This document shows positions 40,113 through 50,262 of a stretch of DNA of 64,000 nucleotides, one piece after another. Below the pieces are notes generated by a model. That model saw nothing but the letters and a program-made list of their open reading frames with translations, ran no database searches and was not told the DNA's origin. Numbering within the stretch: position 1 is the first letter of the stretch; every line of letters begins with the position of its first letter. The position numbers and the translations under genes are program-made. The stretch is from Borreliella andersonii (GTDB taxonomy: Bacteria > Spirochaetota > Spirochaetia > Borreliales > Borreliaceae). The DNA lies in assembly GCF_032595875.1 (NCBI RefSeq), contig NZ_CP132457.1, forward strand, positions 620,001 through 684,000, written 5' to 3'.

Positions 40113-41934
40113 TTTTTTTAAATGAGGTTATGCGTTCTAGTATTTTTGAGTCCCTTTTGCTAGATTTTTTGCTTAGTTTAATGATAGTATCTCTGTTGGA
40201 AATTATTTCTAAACTATCCTTGGCTCTTGTTATTGCAGTGTACATAAGCTCTTTTGTTAAAAAAGGATTGTTTTCTAATATTACTTTTACATGTTTGTAT
40301 TCAGATCCTTGGCTTTTGTGTATTGTTGTGGCAAAGCTGAATTCATAATTTACCAGTAAATCTAAATTTATTTTTTTATATTTTTCATCTTTTCTTTGGA
40401 ATAAAGCATAAAATTTAGAATTTTCACTAAAAATAACACCCCGTTCTCCATTAAATAATTTATTTTTATAGTCAGTTTTAGTTATCATTATTATTTGGCC
40501 AATAAGGCTTTCATAGGTCTTTTTTAGATGAATTTTTATTATTTCATTTAGTGTTTTAGTTCCAAATTTACCAAAATTTTTTGAACTTAGAATTATATTT
40601 TCAAGTAAAGTTTCAAGTATTGTTTCAATTTTTGATTCTTTAAGTAATTTAAGATTGAAAGTGGGTATTTTTCTATATAAATTGTTTGTATATTCTATTA
40701 AATCTTTTTTTAAGTTTATTTTTTCTATTTCTTTCAGTTGAATATTTTTATTGTTATTAATGTATTTGCAAATCAAAGTACTATCTTCTTTGTATATTGC
40801 TCTTGAGAGCAAATTTATTTCTTTGTTGCTTCTGAAATTTTCTTTAAGATCTTCTACATTATCGTTATTTATTTTTTTTATTTCTAAAAGACTTGAATAT
40901 ACATTTCCTTCGTTTACTGATGGGAGTTGATTTTTATCTCCTACCATTATTAATTTAGTAGTTATTGGAGTTGCTTTTAGTAGTTTTAAAAAAGTATATG
41001 CATCTACCATTGAAGCTTCATCAATTATTATTACGTCAAAATTTAATTGATTTTCTTCATCATATAGATTTTTTTTGTTTATGAATTTGATTCCCAATAG
41101 TTTTTGGATTGTATTGCATTCTATTTCTAAATTTTTGAATGAATAGTCAATACTTGTTTGTAACCTTAGGCTAGCTTTTCCTGTAGGCGCTGTAATTGCT
41201 ACTAATCCTTTTTTTTTATTGTTTAATGTGTTATTAATGGCTTTTAAGATATAGTTGATAGTTGTGGTTTTGCCTGTTCCAGGGCCTCCGCTTAATAGGA
41301 AGAAGTTGCTTTTTAGTGCCTTTTTCACTGATGTAATTTGCTCTTTATTTAGATTATTGATATTTAAATTTGATATTATATTTTGTATTTTATTGTCATT
41401 TAGTTCGCTTTTATGGTTTTCTAATCTTTTTATAATTTGTTTTATTAGCTCTTCTTCTTCTCTGTAGTTTTTTTGAGTATAAATATAGATATTGTTTTCT
41501 ATGATTAGGGGAGTTGTAATTTTAAGTTTATTAAGTTCCATTAATATGTTGTTTTTCTTTAAAAGCAAAACTATATTTTTAATAGTTTCTGGATTTCCAA
41601 ATGTTTCTAGCCCTTTTAGCATTTTTATTAATTTATTGTAACTTTTATTGGTTTTTTCAAGGTTGTCTTTTGTGGCTATTATTGTATTTTGAATATCTTT
41701 TGCTAATAGATTTATTTCAGCTCTTAAGTGACCTTTATCAAAGTAGTTAAATAAAAATATTAAAAATATTACAATATTTTCATCGGTTGTCGACTTTGCA
41801 AGTATTTGTGCTTTATAACAATTTTTTTTATTGATATTTAAAAGTTCAATTATTTCATAAAGTTTAAGCTCAGGGTTTAGGAATTTTTTGTTTTTATCTT
41901 TTAAGAATTCTCTTAATACTAAAAAATCTCTCAC
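40102..41934 (-). CDS. recD: exodeoxyribonuclease V alpha subunit
   Basis: RecD is the fast 5'-3' SF1 helicase of RecBCD, which resects double-strand breaks. The 610-residue protein (E. coli 608) has Walker A LSGGPGTGKTTTINY, FDVIIDEASMVD, MVGDKNQLPSV and the C-terminal ATTIHKSQGSEYKHV and TAITRAKDSL motifs. Its ATG is 2 bases after the recB stop, so translation is coupled. It is the last gene of pncB-recC-recB-recD, and its 3' end carries the tRNA-Asp promoter. It matches BB0632. Confidence 0.95.
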   Translation of the reverse strand: MRDFLVLREFLKDKNKKFLNPELKLYEIIELLNINKKNCYKAQILAKSTTDENIVIFLIFLFNYFDKGHLRAEINLLAKDIQNTIIATKDNLEKTNKSYNKLIKMLKGLETFGNPETIKNIVLLLKKNNILMELNKLKITTPLIIENNIYIYTQKNYREEEELIKQIIKRLENHKSELNDNKIQNIISNLNINNLNKEQITSVKKALKSNFFLLSGGPGTGKTTTINYILKAINNTLNNKKKGLVAITAPTGKASLRLQTSIDYSFKNLEIECNTIQKLLGIKFINKKNLYDEENQLNFDVIIIDEASMVDAYTFLKLLKATPITTKLIMVGDKNQLPSVNEGNVYSSLLEIKKINNDNVEDLKENFRSNKEINLLSRAIYKEDSTLICKYINNNKNIQLKEIEKINLKKDLIEYTNNLYRKIPTFNLKLLKESKIETILETLLENIILSSKNFGKFGTKTLNEIIKIHLKKTYESLIGQIIMITKTDYKNKLFNGERGVIFSENSKFYALFQRKDEKYKKINLDLLVNYEFSFATTIHKSQGSEYKHVKVILENNPFLTKELMYTAITRAKDSLEIISNRDTIIKLSKKSSKRDSKILERITSFKKIDK

Positions 41935-41936
41935 AA

Positions 41937-44900
41937 TTACCTTTTAATGCTTAGCTCTAAGATGATTTTGTCTAAATCTACGTCATTAAATTTTGGAAGA
42001 TTAAAATAAATACCATTTTCAGATTTTGATTTTAAGCATTCAATATTATCTTTAAATGCTCTTGTAAAAAGATATATTATTCCACCAAATTTTTGATTAT
42101 ATTCTTTTTTGGTTTTAAATAATATTTTTTTTATTCCAAGAGCATATATTTTATATTGCAAATCATAATATTCCTTTTTTATCGTATTTTCTAAATTTGT
42201 TATATTATAATCATCTTGATTTTTTCCAAGATAGTTTGTTTTGTAATCTAGGATATATATTTTATTATTAGCTTTAAATATGAGATCTACTATTCCTTTT
42301 AAATATCCATCACTTAGTTTTATGTGAAGATCTTCAAGATGTTTGTCAAAAAGGTATTTTTGTTTTTGAAATTCAGGATTTATTTTTATTAAAAATTCCA
42401 TTTCTTTTTGTAATTCTTCAATATCACACAGACGAGAATTAATTGCTTTTATATTATAAGTTAGTATGTTATAAATCATTTTAGTTAATGAATTTTGTAT
42501 TTCTATTGTATTGAGGCTTGAGTTAATTTTTTGTATTTGTTTTTCAATAATTTCAATGTTAATTTTTTTAAAATTGTCGAATGTATCTTTTGCTGTGCTA
42601 AAGATTATTTCCTCCATAGCGGCATGTAGAATGTTTCCACTATCTTTTCCTTTGGGCAAAGTCTCTTCTAATCCAGGCTCGTAATCAAGTTCCGGTTCTT
42701 TTTTGTAGTCAATATTTTTAAAATCATAGTCTTCATAAAATGCTTTATGATGAGCTTGTGCTGTTAAACTTGAAAAACTAGATGTATATTCTTTTTTAAA
42801 CATGTTTTTAACTATTGGTTTTGGTGGAATTAATTTTGTATTTACATTTGTATTGTCTTTTTTTTTATTGGACCTCTTTTGGCCAATAAATTCATATATG
42901 TTAAAGTCATGTTTGATATCGTCTATAGTAAAAATTTTTGCTATTTCTAATAATTTGCTAGTTATGCTATTTATTTTTGTAATAAAAAGAGCAAACTTAG
43001 CTCTTGTTGCTCCCACATAAAATATATTTTTTTCTTCGCTTAGTATTTTTAGTCTTGCATGTTTTTTATTTTCTTCCAATTTAAAAAAATCATATTCAAT
43101 TTTTCCGTCTTGATAAAATTTGTAAAATTGATTTTTTTTTGAAAAAAAATTGCTATTTTCTATTGGAGTTGTGTTGATTAAGAACACAATATTCATGCCA
43201 AGTCCTTTTGATTTGTGTATTGTTATGAGCTCTATGGATTCATTGTCATTATTTATATTGCTGGTTTTTTCTTCTATTTCTTCAGGCTCTTCGTTTATTA
43301 TTAGGCTTTCTAAAGTAGAGATTAGAGATTGTATGTTTTGTTCTTTATGATATATTTTAGAGATGATATCAAGTGTTGTTTCATAGGTTTTTAAATTTTC
43401 AAGCTTACCTTCTTTAATGAGAAGACCTTTGTAATTTATTTTATTTTTTGCCCATTCGATAATTTTTTGATCTTTGGTGATATTTGCAATCTTGATCCAC
43501 AAGTTTTTTTCAAGTGCGATTTTGTTAATTGCATTTAATAATGTTATTTCATTTTTTTCAAGCAAAGCTATTATATTTTCAATAAATTCTTCTATAAGGT
43601 TAATTTTGTCTTGTTTGATTAAAATTCTTTGTAAATTCCACGGTACATTTAATATTTTACTGCTTAGAATATAATTTAGGGGGTTAAAACTTTGTTTTCG
43701 ATCTAAGCACTTAATAATATAGAAAATTTCGTTAAATTCTTTGGTTTTTAAAAATTGTTCTTGAGTTTTGCTTGTTTGGATTTGCTCTTTTTTTAATGCT
43801 TTATCTATTAAATTGATTTCATTTTTTCCTCTGCAAAGTACTTTAATGTCTTGCATTTTGATGTTTCTAATTTTATTGTTCTCAGCAATTTTTCCATATG
43901 CAAGCAAATATTTTATTGTTAATGCTGTTTTTTGGTAAATGTCTTCTTCGGTTTCTGTATTTGTGGTTATTATGTTGATTCCTTCTAATTCTTGTCCGTT
44001 GATGACAATTTTATTATTGTCGTTTTTTTGATTTGGAACTGAATTGGTAAATTCAATTTTTTCAATTTCATCGGCTATTGCATTATTGTATATATTATTA
44101 AAAATTTTATTCAAAGGCCTTATGAGTTTTCTACTTGATCTGTGATTTATTTTTAGTACAATTCTAGCGTCTGTGTTAATTTTATTTTTTATTTCTTTGT
44201 TATAAAATGAAATGTCAGCTTTTCTGAAGGAATATATTATCTGTTTTGGATCGGCTATGAATATCAATTTTATTCCTGCTGTTTTTAATATTTTAAATAT
44301 TTCAATTTGTATTAAGCTTAAATCTTGCGCCTCATCAATTAAAATGATTTTATATCGATTTTTGATTGCATTTAAAAGCTTTTTGTCTTTTGATTTTAAG
44401 TGATTTTTTAAATTTGAAATTATGTAATTTTGATCTATTGTGTTTGTGGATTTAATAGTTTTTTCTAGTTCTTTTTCTATATACTTTAGTATTTTGTATT
44501 CAACTTTTAAAAGAACATATTGTTTTAAATTGTTTCTATTTTTATTTCTATTGTCCTCTGATTTATATTTTTCGTGCTTAATATTAATTCCCAAACGGAT
44601 CAAATCATTTTTGATTTTAAGCTCTTTAGACGATAATTTAGAATTTTTTTTAGTTTCTTTTTCTACTAGAGTTGAAAAAAATTTATTTTTTAATAATGTT
44701 TCTGTTATTTTGAATATGTCGTTTTCTTTAGAGTATTTTATTTCAAGTTTAGCAGTTTGAATATGTTTATTATAAAAACTTAATATTTCATCTTTTGTCA
44801 TTTCATCTAAATCTTCTATTATTTTGTTGTAATCTTTGATCAGTTCTTCCTTTTTAAGAAGAATGCTTTCAAATGCCCTTTGAGTTTTAAGCCAATCTCC

Positions 44901-45440
44901 AAGCTCTTTAGTGGTATCTCTTTCGTAAGCTTTTTTTATTTTTAGAACGATTTCTTCTGTTTTTTTAGCATCAGATTTAAATACTTTGAGTTCGTAGTCT
45001 TTAATATCAAGAGTTTGAAGCAAGCTGTCTGATTTTCTTAAAAAGTCATAAACTATTTCATCTATTTCTTTTGAAAATTTTTCTTTAGGTTTATATTTGG
45101 AGTAATTTTCTGTTTCGATTTGAAAATTATTTAAGGCATGCAATGCAAATTTATTAATTGTTGATATAAAGAGTTTTTTTGACTGTTCATAAGCTTCTTT
45201 TAAAATTTCATTTGTTTTTGAATTAGAATAAGCATGTTCTATTACTTTTAGTATTCTTGTGTGCATTTCTTCTGTAGCTTTTTTTGTAAAAGTTAGTACC
45301 AAGATTTCATTTATGAAGTAAAGCTTGGTTTTTATTAAATTTATAACCACATTTTCAAGTATGTGGGTTTTACCGGTGCCTGCTGATGCTTCTATTAATA
45401 TTTCTGTGTTATTTTTAATTTTTTCTAGAATTTTGTCCAT
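41937..45440 (-). CDS. recB: exodeoxyribonuclease V beta subunit
   Basis: RecB is the 3'-5' helicase and sole nuclease of RecBCD. The 1167-residue length is near E. coli RecB (1180). The motifs are Walker A EASAGTGKTHILENVV near residue 20, VLTFTKKATEEM, ILIDEAQDLSLIQIEIF, IADPKQIIYSFRKADI, LITIHKSKGLGMNIVF and VGATRAKFALF. The C-terminal nuclease domain shows GIVDLIF and YILDYKTNYLG, with the Asp and Lys needed for cleavage. The ATG lies 5 bases after the recC stop. It matches BB0633. Confidence 0.95.
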   Translation of the reverse strand: MDKILEKIKNNTEILIEASAGTGKTHILENVVINLIKTKLYFINEILVLTFTKKATEEMHTRILKVIEHAYSNSKTNEILKEAYEQSKKLFISTINKFALHALNNFQIETENYSKYKPKEKFSKEIDEIVYDFLRKSDSLLQTLDIKDYELKVFKSDAKKTEEIVLKIKKAYERDTTKELGDWLKTQRAFESILLKKEELIKDYNKIIEDLDEMTKDEILSFYNKHIQTAKLEIKYSKENDIFKITETLLKNKFFSTLVEKETKKNSKLSSKELKIKNDLIRLGINIKHEKYKSEDNRNKNRNNLKQYVLLKVEYKILKYIEKELEKTIKSTNTIDQNYIISNLKNHLKSKDKKLLNAIKNRYKIILIDEAQDLSLIQIEIFKILKTAGIKLIFIADPKQIIYSFRKADISFYNKEIKNKINTDARIVLKINHRSSRKLIRPLNKIFNNIYNNAIADEIEKIEFTNSVPNQKNDNNKIVINGQELEGINIITTNTETEEDIYQKTALTIKYLLAYGKIAENNKIRNIKMQDIKVLCRGKNEINLIDKALKKEQIQTSKTQEQFLKTKEFNEIFYIIKCLDRKQSFNPLNYILSSKILNVPWNLQRILIKQDKINLIEEFIENIIALLEKNEITLLNAINKIALEKNLWIKIANITKDQKIIEWAKNKINYKGLLIKEGKLENLKTYETTLDIISKIYHKEQNIQSLISTLESLIINEEPEEIEEKTSNINNDNESIELITIHKSKGLGMNIVFLINTTPIENSNFFSKKNQFYKFYQDGKIEYDFFKLEENKKHARLKILSEEKNIFYVGATRAKFALFITKINSITSKLLEIAKIFTIDDIKHDFNIYEFIGQKRSNKKKDNTNVNTKLIPPKPIVKNMFKKEYTSSFSSLTAQAHHKAFYEDYDFKNIDYKKEPELDYEPGLEETLPKGKDSGNILHAAMEEIIFSTAKDTFDNFKKINIEIIEKQIQKINSSLNTIEIQNSLTKMIYNILTYNIKAINSRLCDIEELQKEMEFLIKINPEFQKQKYLFDKHLEDLHIKLSDGYLKGIVDLIFKANNKIYILDYKTNYLGKNQDDYNITNLENTIKKEYYDLQYKIYALGIKKILFKTKKEYNQKFGGIIYLFTRAFKDNIECLKSKSENGIYFNLPKFNDVDLDKIILELSIKR

Positions 45441-45445
45441 GAATT

Positions 45446-48400
45446 TTAAATTTTTGTCCTTACGAATTTAATGTAAAATTTTTCCATCAATATTAATAAG
45501 TTTTTTTCTAACTTGAAATCATGAGTGTCTTTAAATCTGTTATAGTAATCACAGAGTGTTATTTCACTAGTTTTTAAAAATCTTTCGTGTGCTTTATTTG
45601 TGAAATAAGCTTTGGAAGGATTTTTTATTTGCATTTTTATTAAATTTTTAAAGCAATTTGAAAAATTATTTTGATTTATTTTGCTTAAAATTTTAATTAT
45701 CAAGCTTTGGTAAATTGGGGTTGGGTAGCTTGATATGTATGCAAATTGCATAAGTATATTTTCAATATCATCAATTATTATTTCGTTATTATGGTAACAA
45801 ATAGTTGCTTTTGCAGTTAGGCTTTCAAGATTAATTTTTACTTCTGTTAATGAATTGAAATTTTGTATTTCTTTTTTTATTAGCAGTCCTGTTATATATA
45901 AATATATTTCATTTTTTATTTTATCTGGGATACTACAATAATCTTTTTTTACAAAATTTAAATAAAAATAATCATTTTCGACTTTATATACATTCTCAAT
46001 ATCTGTTTTTAATTCAAATTCTATATTTTTTTTTTGAAAATTTAGTTTTATTTTTTTGCAAAATTTAATTTTGCTTTTTGTCATTACTGAAAGCTTTTTA
46101 AAGCTTTCAGTAGCATTGCGTTTTAATTTATTTATTTTTTTAAGGATTTCATTTATTATCGTTTTTTGATCTATGTTGAAAGGAATACTTCCTTGTTGTA
46201 TTTCATATCTAATGTGTTTTCTAATAATTTCTGTTGCTTTTCTTGCATCAATTTTTTCTCCCATTATGTATTCATGCAGTAGTGTTGAATTTTTTATAAG
46301 TCTGTAAATAATTTCAATAACGCTGAAAATTTGTTCTTCTTGTTTTTCTTTGATTTCATTTTCTAATCTTATGTCTTGTATTTTAACGTTCAAGGTTTTT
46401 TCATAAAAGTGTTTGTAAGGATTGGAAAGGGCGTTTTTTAATTCGTATAAATTTAGCTTGATTGGGCTTTCTAGTTTAATTTTATTTTGCTTGAACTTAA
46501 CTAGTTTAGAATTTTGGAGTATTTTTGCAATATTATAGGCTTCTAGATCATAGTTTATTAAATAATTTTCTTTTGTATCTTTAAAATATGCTAGGTCGTG
46601 GTTTTCATTTGGATGTTTTTCTATTTGAAAATTTTTTTCATACTTTTGTATGTGTTCAAGTATTTTGTTTATTGTTTTTGATGTATTAATTTCTGGGCTT
46701 AAATTATCTTGAAATGAGTAGTAAATGTAAAATTTTTCTGATGTTGCAAAAATTAAATTAAAAAGAGCTGTGATTGACTCTTTTTCAGTATTCTCATGTT
46801 CATAGTATTCATTTAATAAATTCATATTATCATAATTTATCTTAGAGTTGAATTTTTGAAATCCCAAAAAATGAATTTCTTTTTTTTGAAGATATTCTAT
46901 TTCTTTGTAATTGGCAATCAATATTCCATTTTTTTTATACATTATTCCGTATTTTTCTTTTTCAAGACTTTCTTCAAACATAATCTTAAAAAGATAAAAT
47001 TCAATTTTTATTTCATTAATTTCTTTTAAGTAGTTTTTGCAAAGATTATCATTTAAATCTTTGGGGAAATTTTTAAAGTATTTTATCTTATTTTGTAAAT
47101 ATTCATCGCTTGTATTAAAGTCTTCAAGATTAATGTATTTTTGAATAAAAATTTCTATGATTTCTGCCCATTCATTTACTTTATATGCTTTATTTTTAAA
47201 ATAGTTTATATCTTCGTACAAACTTTTTACTATTGTTATAAGTTTCATTATTGATTCTTGATCTTGAAATCTTGTGCTTTCTTTTTGGGTTTCTTCTTCA
47301 TATTTTTCGTCAAATATTTCAGACATTAAAAATCGATTAAATCCATCTTCCCATGAGTTTAAAAAGTTTTGATCATAATTTAGATTTTCTTTGTGGGTGT
47401 TATTTGCTCCAAAACTAATGTTCACCGCATCGCTAAATTCTATTAAATAGTTTAATTCAGATGTTGATATATTAAATTTTTTCATTACTTTGTTGTTACT
47501 TAGCAGATCAAATACTTCTTTTTTACTAAAATTGCTAATTGTTCCGTTTTTTGATATGAAAAGATCCATTAGCCTTTTTAAGGCTATTATACTTTCTCCT
47601 CTTGACAAATTGTTGTAACATAGAACACTATATTCAATTTCATATTTATTTAGGCACTCTTCTATGTATGGCAAATATTCATTAAATTTTTCTTGCAAAC
47701 AAGTTATTGCTATGTCACTTAATTTTAGGTTATTTTTTTGCATTGAGTGTACTATTTGATTTGTCAAAATTTCTACTTCACGGTTTTGATTTTTAGCCTC
47801 TATTATTTTAAAGCTATCGTTCAATTTTGAAATTGGAGTTTTTGCTATGATATTATTTTTAATGCTTGTTAAAAAATTTTCACCTTTAAATAATTCAATA
47901 TCTACTTTTTCTAAAGCTTGATATTTTATTGGGTTGATTTTTGTTTTTGTCAGCAACAATTTTTCAACTAGGGGAGATTCATAGTTTAGTAAATCTTCAA
48001 AAATTAACACATACACTTCAAAATCAAAAATTTTTTCTAAAGAGTTGAGAACTTTTTTCTCAATTTCTCTGTTGTTGCCAATAAATATTATTTTTTTAAT
48101 TTCGATTTCTATATTTTTTCTTGGTTTTTCCTGAATTATTTTTTTATGTAAGTTTAAAATATTTTTTTGCTTTTCAAAAAGCTTTTTAAATAGTTCTTTT
48201 TGCATATTCTCGTAGGGTTTTAAATTTTCTTCTTGAAATAAAAATCCATTGTCCTCCCAAGTTTCAATTAATTTTGAAAATTTTGAGTAATATTGGTGAA
48301 ATAAATCTATTATTCTTGATGCAAAGAAGTACCTATTCTTTGTTGATTTGAAATCTTTTATGTATTTTAGTTTTTCAGTTTTCAATATGTTATATAAAAT

Positions 48401-48685
48401 GAATTTTTCTGTTTCCAAATAAAATGAAAAAGTGTTCTCTTCTATGTATTTTTTTATATTAGGATTTTTAAAAGAAATTTCATATATGCTTTTTATGGCA
48501 TTTTTTTTAATATTTAGATTATAAGAAATTCCATTTAATTTTGCTATGGTTTTTTTAATTTCTTCTCTTAAGAGATCATTTTTTACTATAATGAGTGTTT
48601 CTTTTTTAAAAAGATTGTCGTTTTGAGTTAGTTCTTTGATTTTATTATAAATTTTAGTTACGTTGTTAGTTTTATATATATGCAT
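45446..48685 (-). CDS. recC: exodeoxyribonuclease V gamma subunit
   Basis: This 1079-residue protein sits directly upstream of recB and recD, at a length close to E. coli RecC (1122). RecC has the fold of a helicase-nuclease but lost its catalytic motifs, and none are visible here. The N-terminal MHIYKTNNVTKIYNKI and the ENREVE-like segment (AKNQNREVEILTNQI), near KLSDIAITCLQ, agree with RecC proteins. In E. coli, RecC scans for Chi; whether Borrelia has a Chi sequence I cannot tell. The ATG is 3 bases after pncB and lacks a ribosome site, so it is probably translated by coupling. It matches BB0634. The assignment leans partly on context. Confidence 0.9.
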   Translation of the reverse strand: MHIYKTNNVTKIYNKIKELTQNDNLFKKETLIIVKNDLLREEIKKTIAKLNGISYNLNIKKNAIKSIYEISFKNPNIKKYIEENTFSFYLETEKFILYNILKTEKLKYIKDFKSTKNRYFFASRIIDLFHQYYSKFSKLIETWEDNGFLFQEENLKPYENMQKELFKKLFEKQKNILNLHKKIIQEKPRKNIEIEIKKIIFIGNNREIEKKVLNSLEKIFDFEVYVLIFEDLLNYESPLVEKLLLTKTKINPIKYQALEKVDIELFKGENFLTSIKNNIIAKTPISKLNDSFKIIEAKNQNREVEILTNQIVHSMQKNNLKLSDIAITCLQEKFNEYLPYIEECLNKYEIEYSVLCYNNLSRGESIIALKRLMDLFISKNGTISNFSKKEVFDLLSNNKVMKKFNISTSELNYLIEFSDAVNISFGANNTHKENLNYDQNFLNSWEDGFNRFLMSEIFDEKYEEETQKESTRFQDQESIMKLITIVKSLYEDINYFKNKAYKVNEWAEIIEIFIQKYINLEDFNTSDEYLQNKIKYFKNFPKDLNDNLCKNYLKEINEIKIEFYLFKIMFEESLEKEKYGIMYKKNGILIANYKEIEYLQKKEIHFLGFQKFNSKINYDNMNLLNEYYEHENTEKESITALFNLIFATSEKFYIYYSFQDNLSPEINTSKTINKILEHIQKYEKNFQIEKHPNENHDLAYFKDTKENYLINYDLEAYNIAKILQNSKLVKFKQNKIKLESPIKLNLYELKNALSNPYKHFYEKTLNVKIQDIRLENEIKEKQEEQIFSVIEIIYRLIKNSTLLHEYIMGEKIDARKATEIIRKHIRYEIQQGSIPFNIDQKTIINEILKKINKLKRNATESFKKLSVMTKSKIKFCKKIKLNFQKKNIEFELKTDIENVYKVENDYFYLNFVKKDYCSIPDKIKNEIYLYITGLLIKKEIQNFNSLTEVKINLESLTAKATICYHNNEIIIDDIENILMQFAYISSYPTPIYQSLIIKILSKINQNNFSNCFKNLIKMQIKNPSKAYFTNKAHERFLKTSEITLCDYYNRFKDTHDFKLEKNLLILMEKFYIKFVRTKI

Positions 48686-48688
48686 ATA

Positions 48689-50134
48689 TTAATTGTTTTT
48701 GATATTTTTTATGAGTTTGTTTTTTAACTTTCTTAAGTTTTTACTAATACTTACTTTATATATGTGGGGATTAATTATTCTTCTGTACGTATGTTCAAGT
48801 TTGCTTAAGTCAAGTCTGGTTTTATTTCTAATATTGCTTAAGTTAGGCTCGTAGCCCTTGCAAAGTTTTCCATTTTTTAAAACGGTGTGAATTAGAAATT
48901 CAAAATTGTCATATTGTTTGATAATTTTAAAAATGTTGTCTTGTATTGGATGAAAAACGGTAAATTCTTTCCTTGAATTTAGATGATATTTGATTTTATC
49001 TTTTTCTTCTTTTAAAAAGATAAAATCAAATACCATCTGGCCATTTAAATAAATTCTTGCAACTTCTTTTTCATCAGGTAATGTAGATTTTTCTGTGTTA
49101 TTTGATATTTTCATTTTTGGTATAAATTTTTCATTTTTTTCTATAGAGATCATTTTATATACTCCTGAAAGGTTTGGATCTCCTTTTGCTGTAACTAAAT
49201 TTGTTCCAACGCCCCAAATATCAATTGGAGCATTTATTGAATTTAAGTACATGATAATATTTTCGTCAAGTTCATTAGATGCAATAATTTTTACATGATT
49301 TAGCCCATTTTGGTCTAATTCTTTTCTTGCTGCTTTGCTTAAATATTCAAGATCTCCGCTGTCAATTCTTATTGAAAAATTATTTTTCTCTTCCTGTTTT
49401 AGTTCTTTGAATATTTTAATAGCATTTTTTAATCCGCTGTTAAGCGTGTCGTAAGTATCTATTAGTAAACTTACTTTGTTAGGATATGTTTTTGCATATT
49501 CTCTGAATGCTTGTTCTTCGGTTTCAAAGCTCATTACCCAACTGTGAGCCATTGTTCCTGTGACTGGGATATTGTATTTATATCCAGCAAGCATATTGCT
49601 TGTAAAATCTGCCCCTCCTATGTAGGCGGCTTTACTGGCAGAAAGTGCTCCATTTATTCCTTGTGCCCTTCTCAATCCAAATTCTGCTAAAATTTTTGCA
49701 CCAGATTCTTTTATTCTAGCGGTTTTTGTTGCTATTAAACTTTCAAAGTTTATTATATTTAAAACTAGCCCTTCTATTAATAATAATTCTATTAAGTGCC
49801 CCTCAATCACAACTACTGGGGTATAAGGGAAAACCAGGCGTCCTTCTTCTATTGAGCTTATTTTGACATTTAGTTTGAGTTCTCCTAGAAAGTTTAAAAA
49901 TTGTTTATCTAACATATTAAAGCTTTTTAAATATTTAAGCTCGTTTTCTCCAAAACGAATATTTTTTAGTTCATTAACTAATGTGTGTATTCCAGCTAAA
50001 ACAATATAGCCATTTTTAAACGGAGTTTTTCTAAAAAAAACTTCAAATTTTGCTTTAGGATTAATACCTTTTGTAAAATAAGCATTCATCATTGAAATTT
50101 CATAAAAATCTGTAAATAGTGATAGATTTTTCAT
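48689..50134 (-). CDS. pncB: nicotinate phosphoribosyltransferase
   Basis: PncB makes nicotinate mononucleotide from nicotinate and PRPP, the entry to NAD salvage. The 481-residue protein has the family N-terminus FTDFYEISMMNAYF, KAKFEVFFRKTPF, GLRRAQG, GTMAHSW (substrate His region), IRIDSGDLEYLSK and GVGTNLVTAKGDPNLSGVYK. The start has an unusual site: AAGGAG only one base before ATG, with a TATAAT about 10 bases upstream of the ATG, so the leader is minimal. It heads the operon with recC, recB and recD. It matches BB0635. Confidence 0.94.
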   Translation of the reverse strand: MKNLSLFTDFYEISMMNAYFTKGINPKAKFEVFFRKTPFKNGYIVLAGIHTLVNELKNIRFGENELKYLKSFNMLDKQFLNFLGELKLNVKISSIEEGRLVFPYTPVVVIEGHLIELLLIEGLVLNIINFESLIATKTARIKESGAKILAEFGLRRAQGINGALSASKAAYIGGADFTSNMLAGYKYNIPVTGTMAHSWVMSFETEEQAFREYAKTYPNKVSLLIDTYDTLNSGLKNAIKIFKELKQEEKNNFSIRIDSGDLEYLSKAARKELDQNGLNHVKIIASNELDENIIMYLNSINAPIDIWGVGTNLVTAKGDPNLSGVYKMISIEKNEKFIPKMKISNNTEKSTLPDEKEVARIYLNGQMVFDFIFLKEEKDKIKYHLNSRKEFTVFHPIQDNIFKIIKQYDNFEFLIHTVLKNGKLCKGYEPNLSNIRNKTRLDLSKLEHTYRRIINPHIYKVSISKNLRKLKNKLIKNIKNN

Positions 50135-50262
50135 TCTCCTTATTATATACTAGTTTTGTTTGTAAAAAAATGATATTAAATTTGAGTTTACTTTTTGTTT
50201 TTTAATCTTTATGAATTGGTTTTTGTGATATATAATAAATTGACCAGATTGGACTAAATTCT

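Noticed and set aside
48689-50134. A toxin or defence role for the recBCD-pncB block (NAD-linked defence)
   Set aside because: All four proteins have intact housekeeping motifs and match core spirochete genes. Nothing resembles known NAD-depleting defence enzymes.
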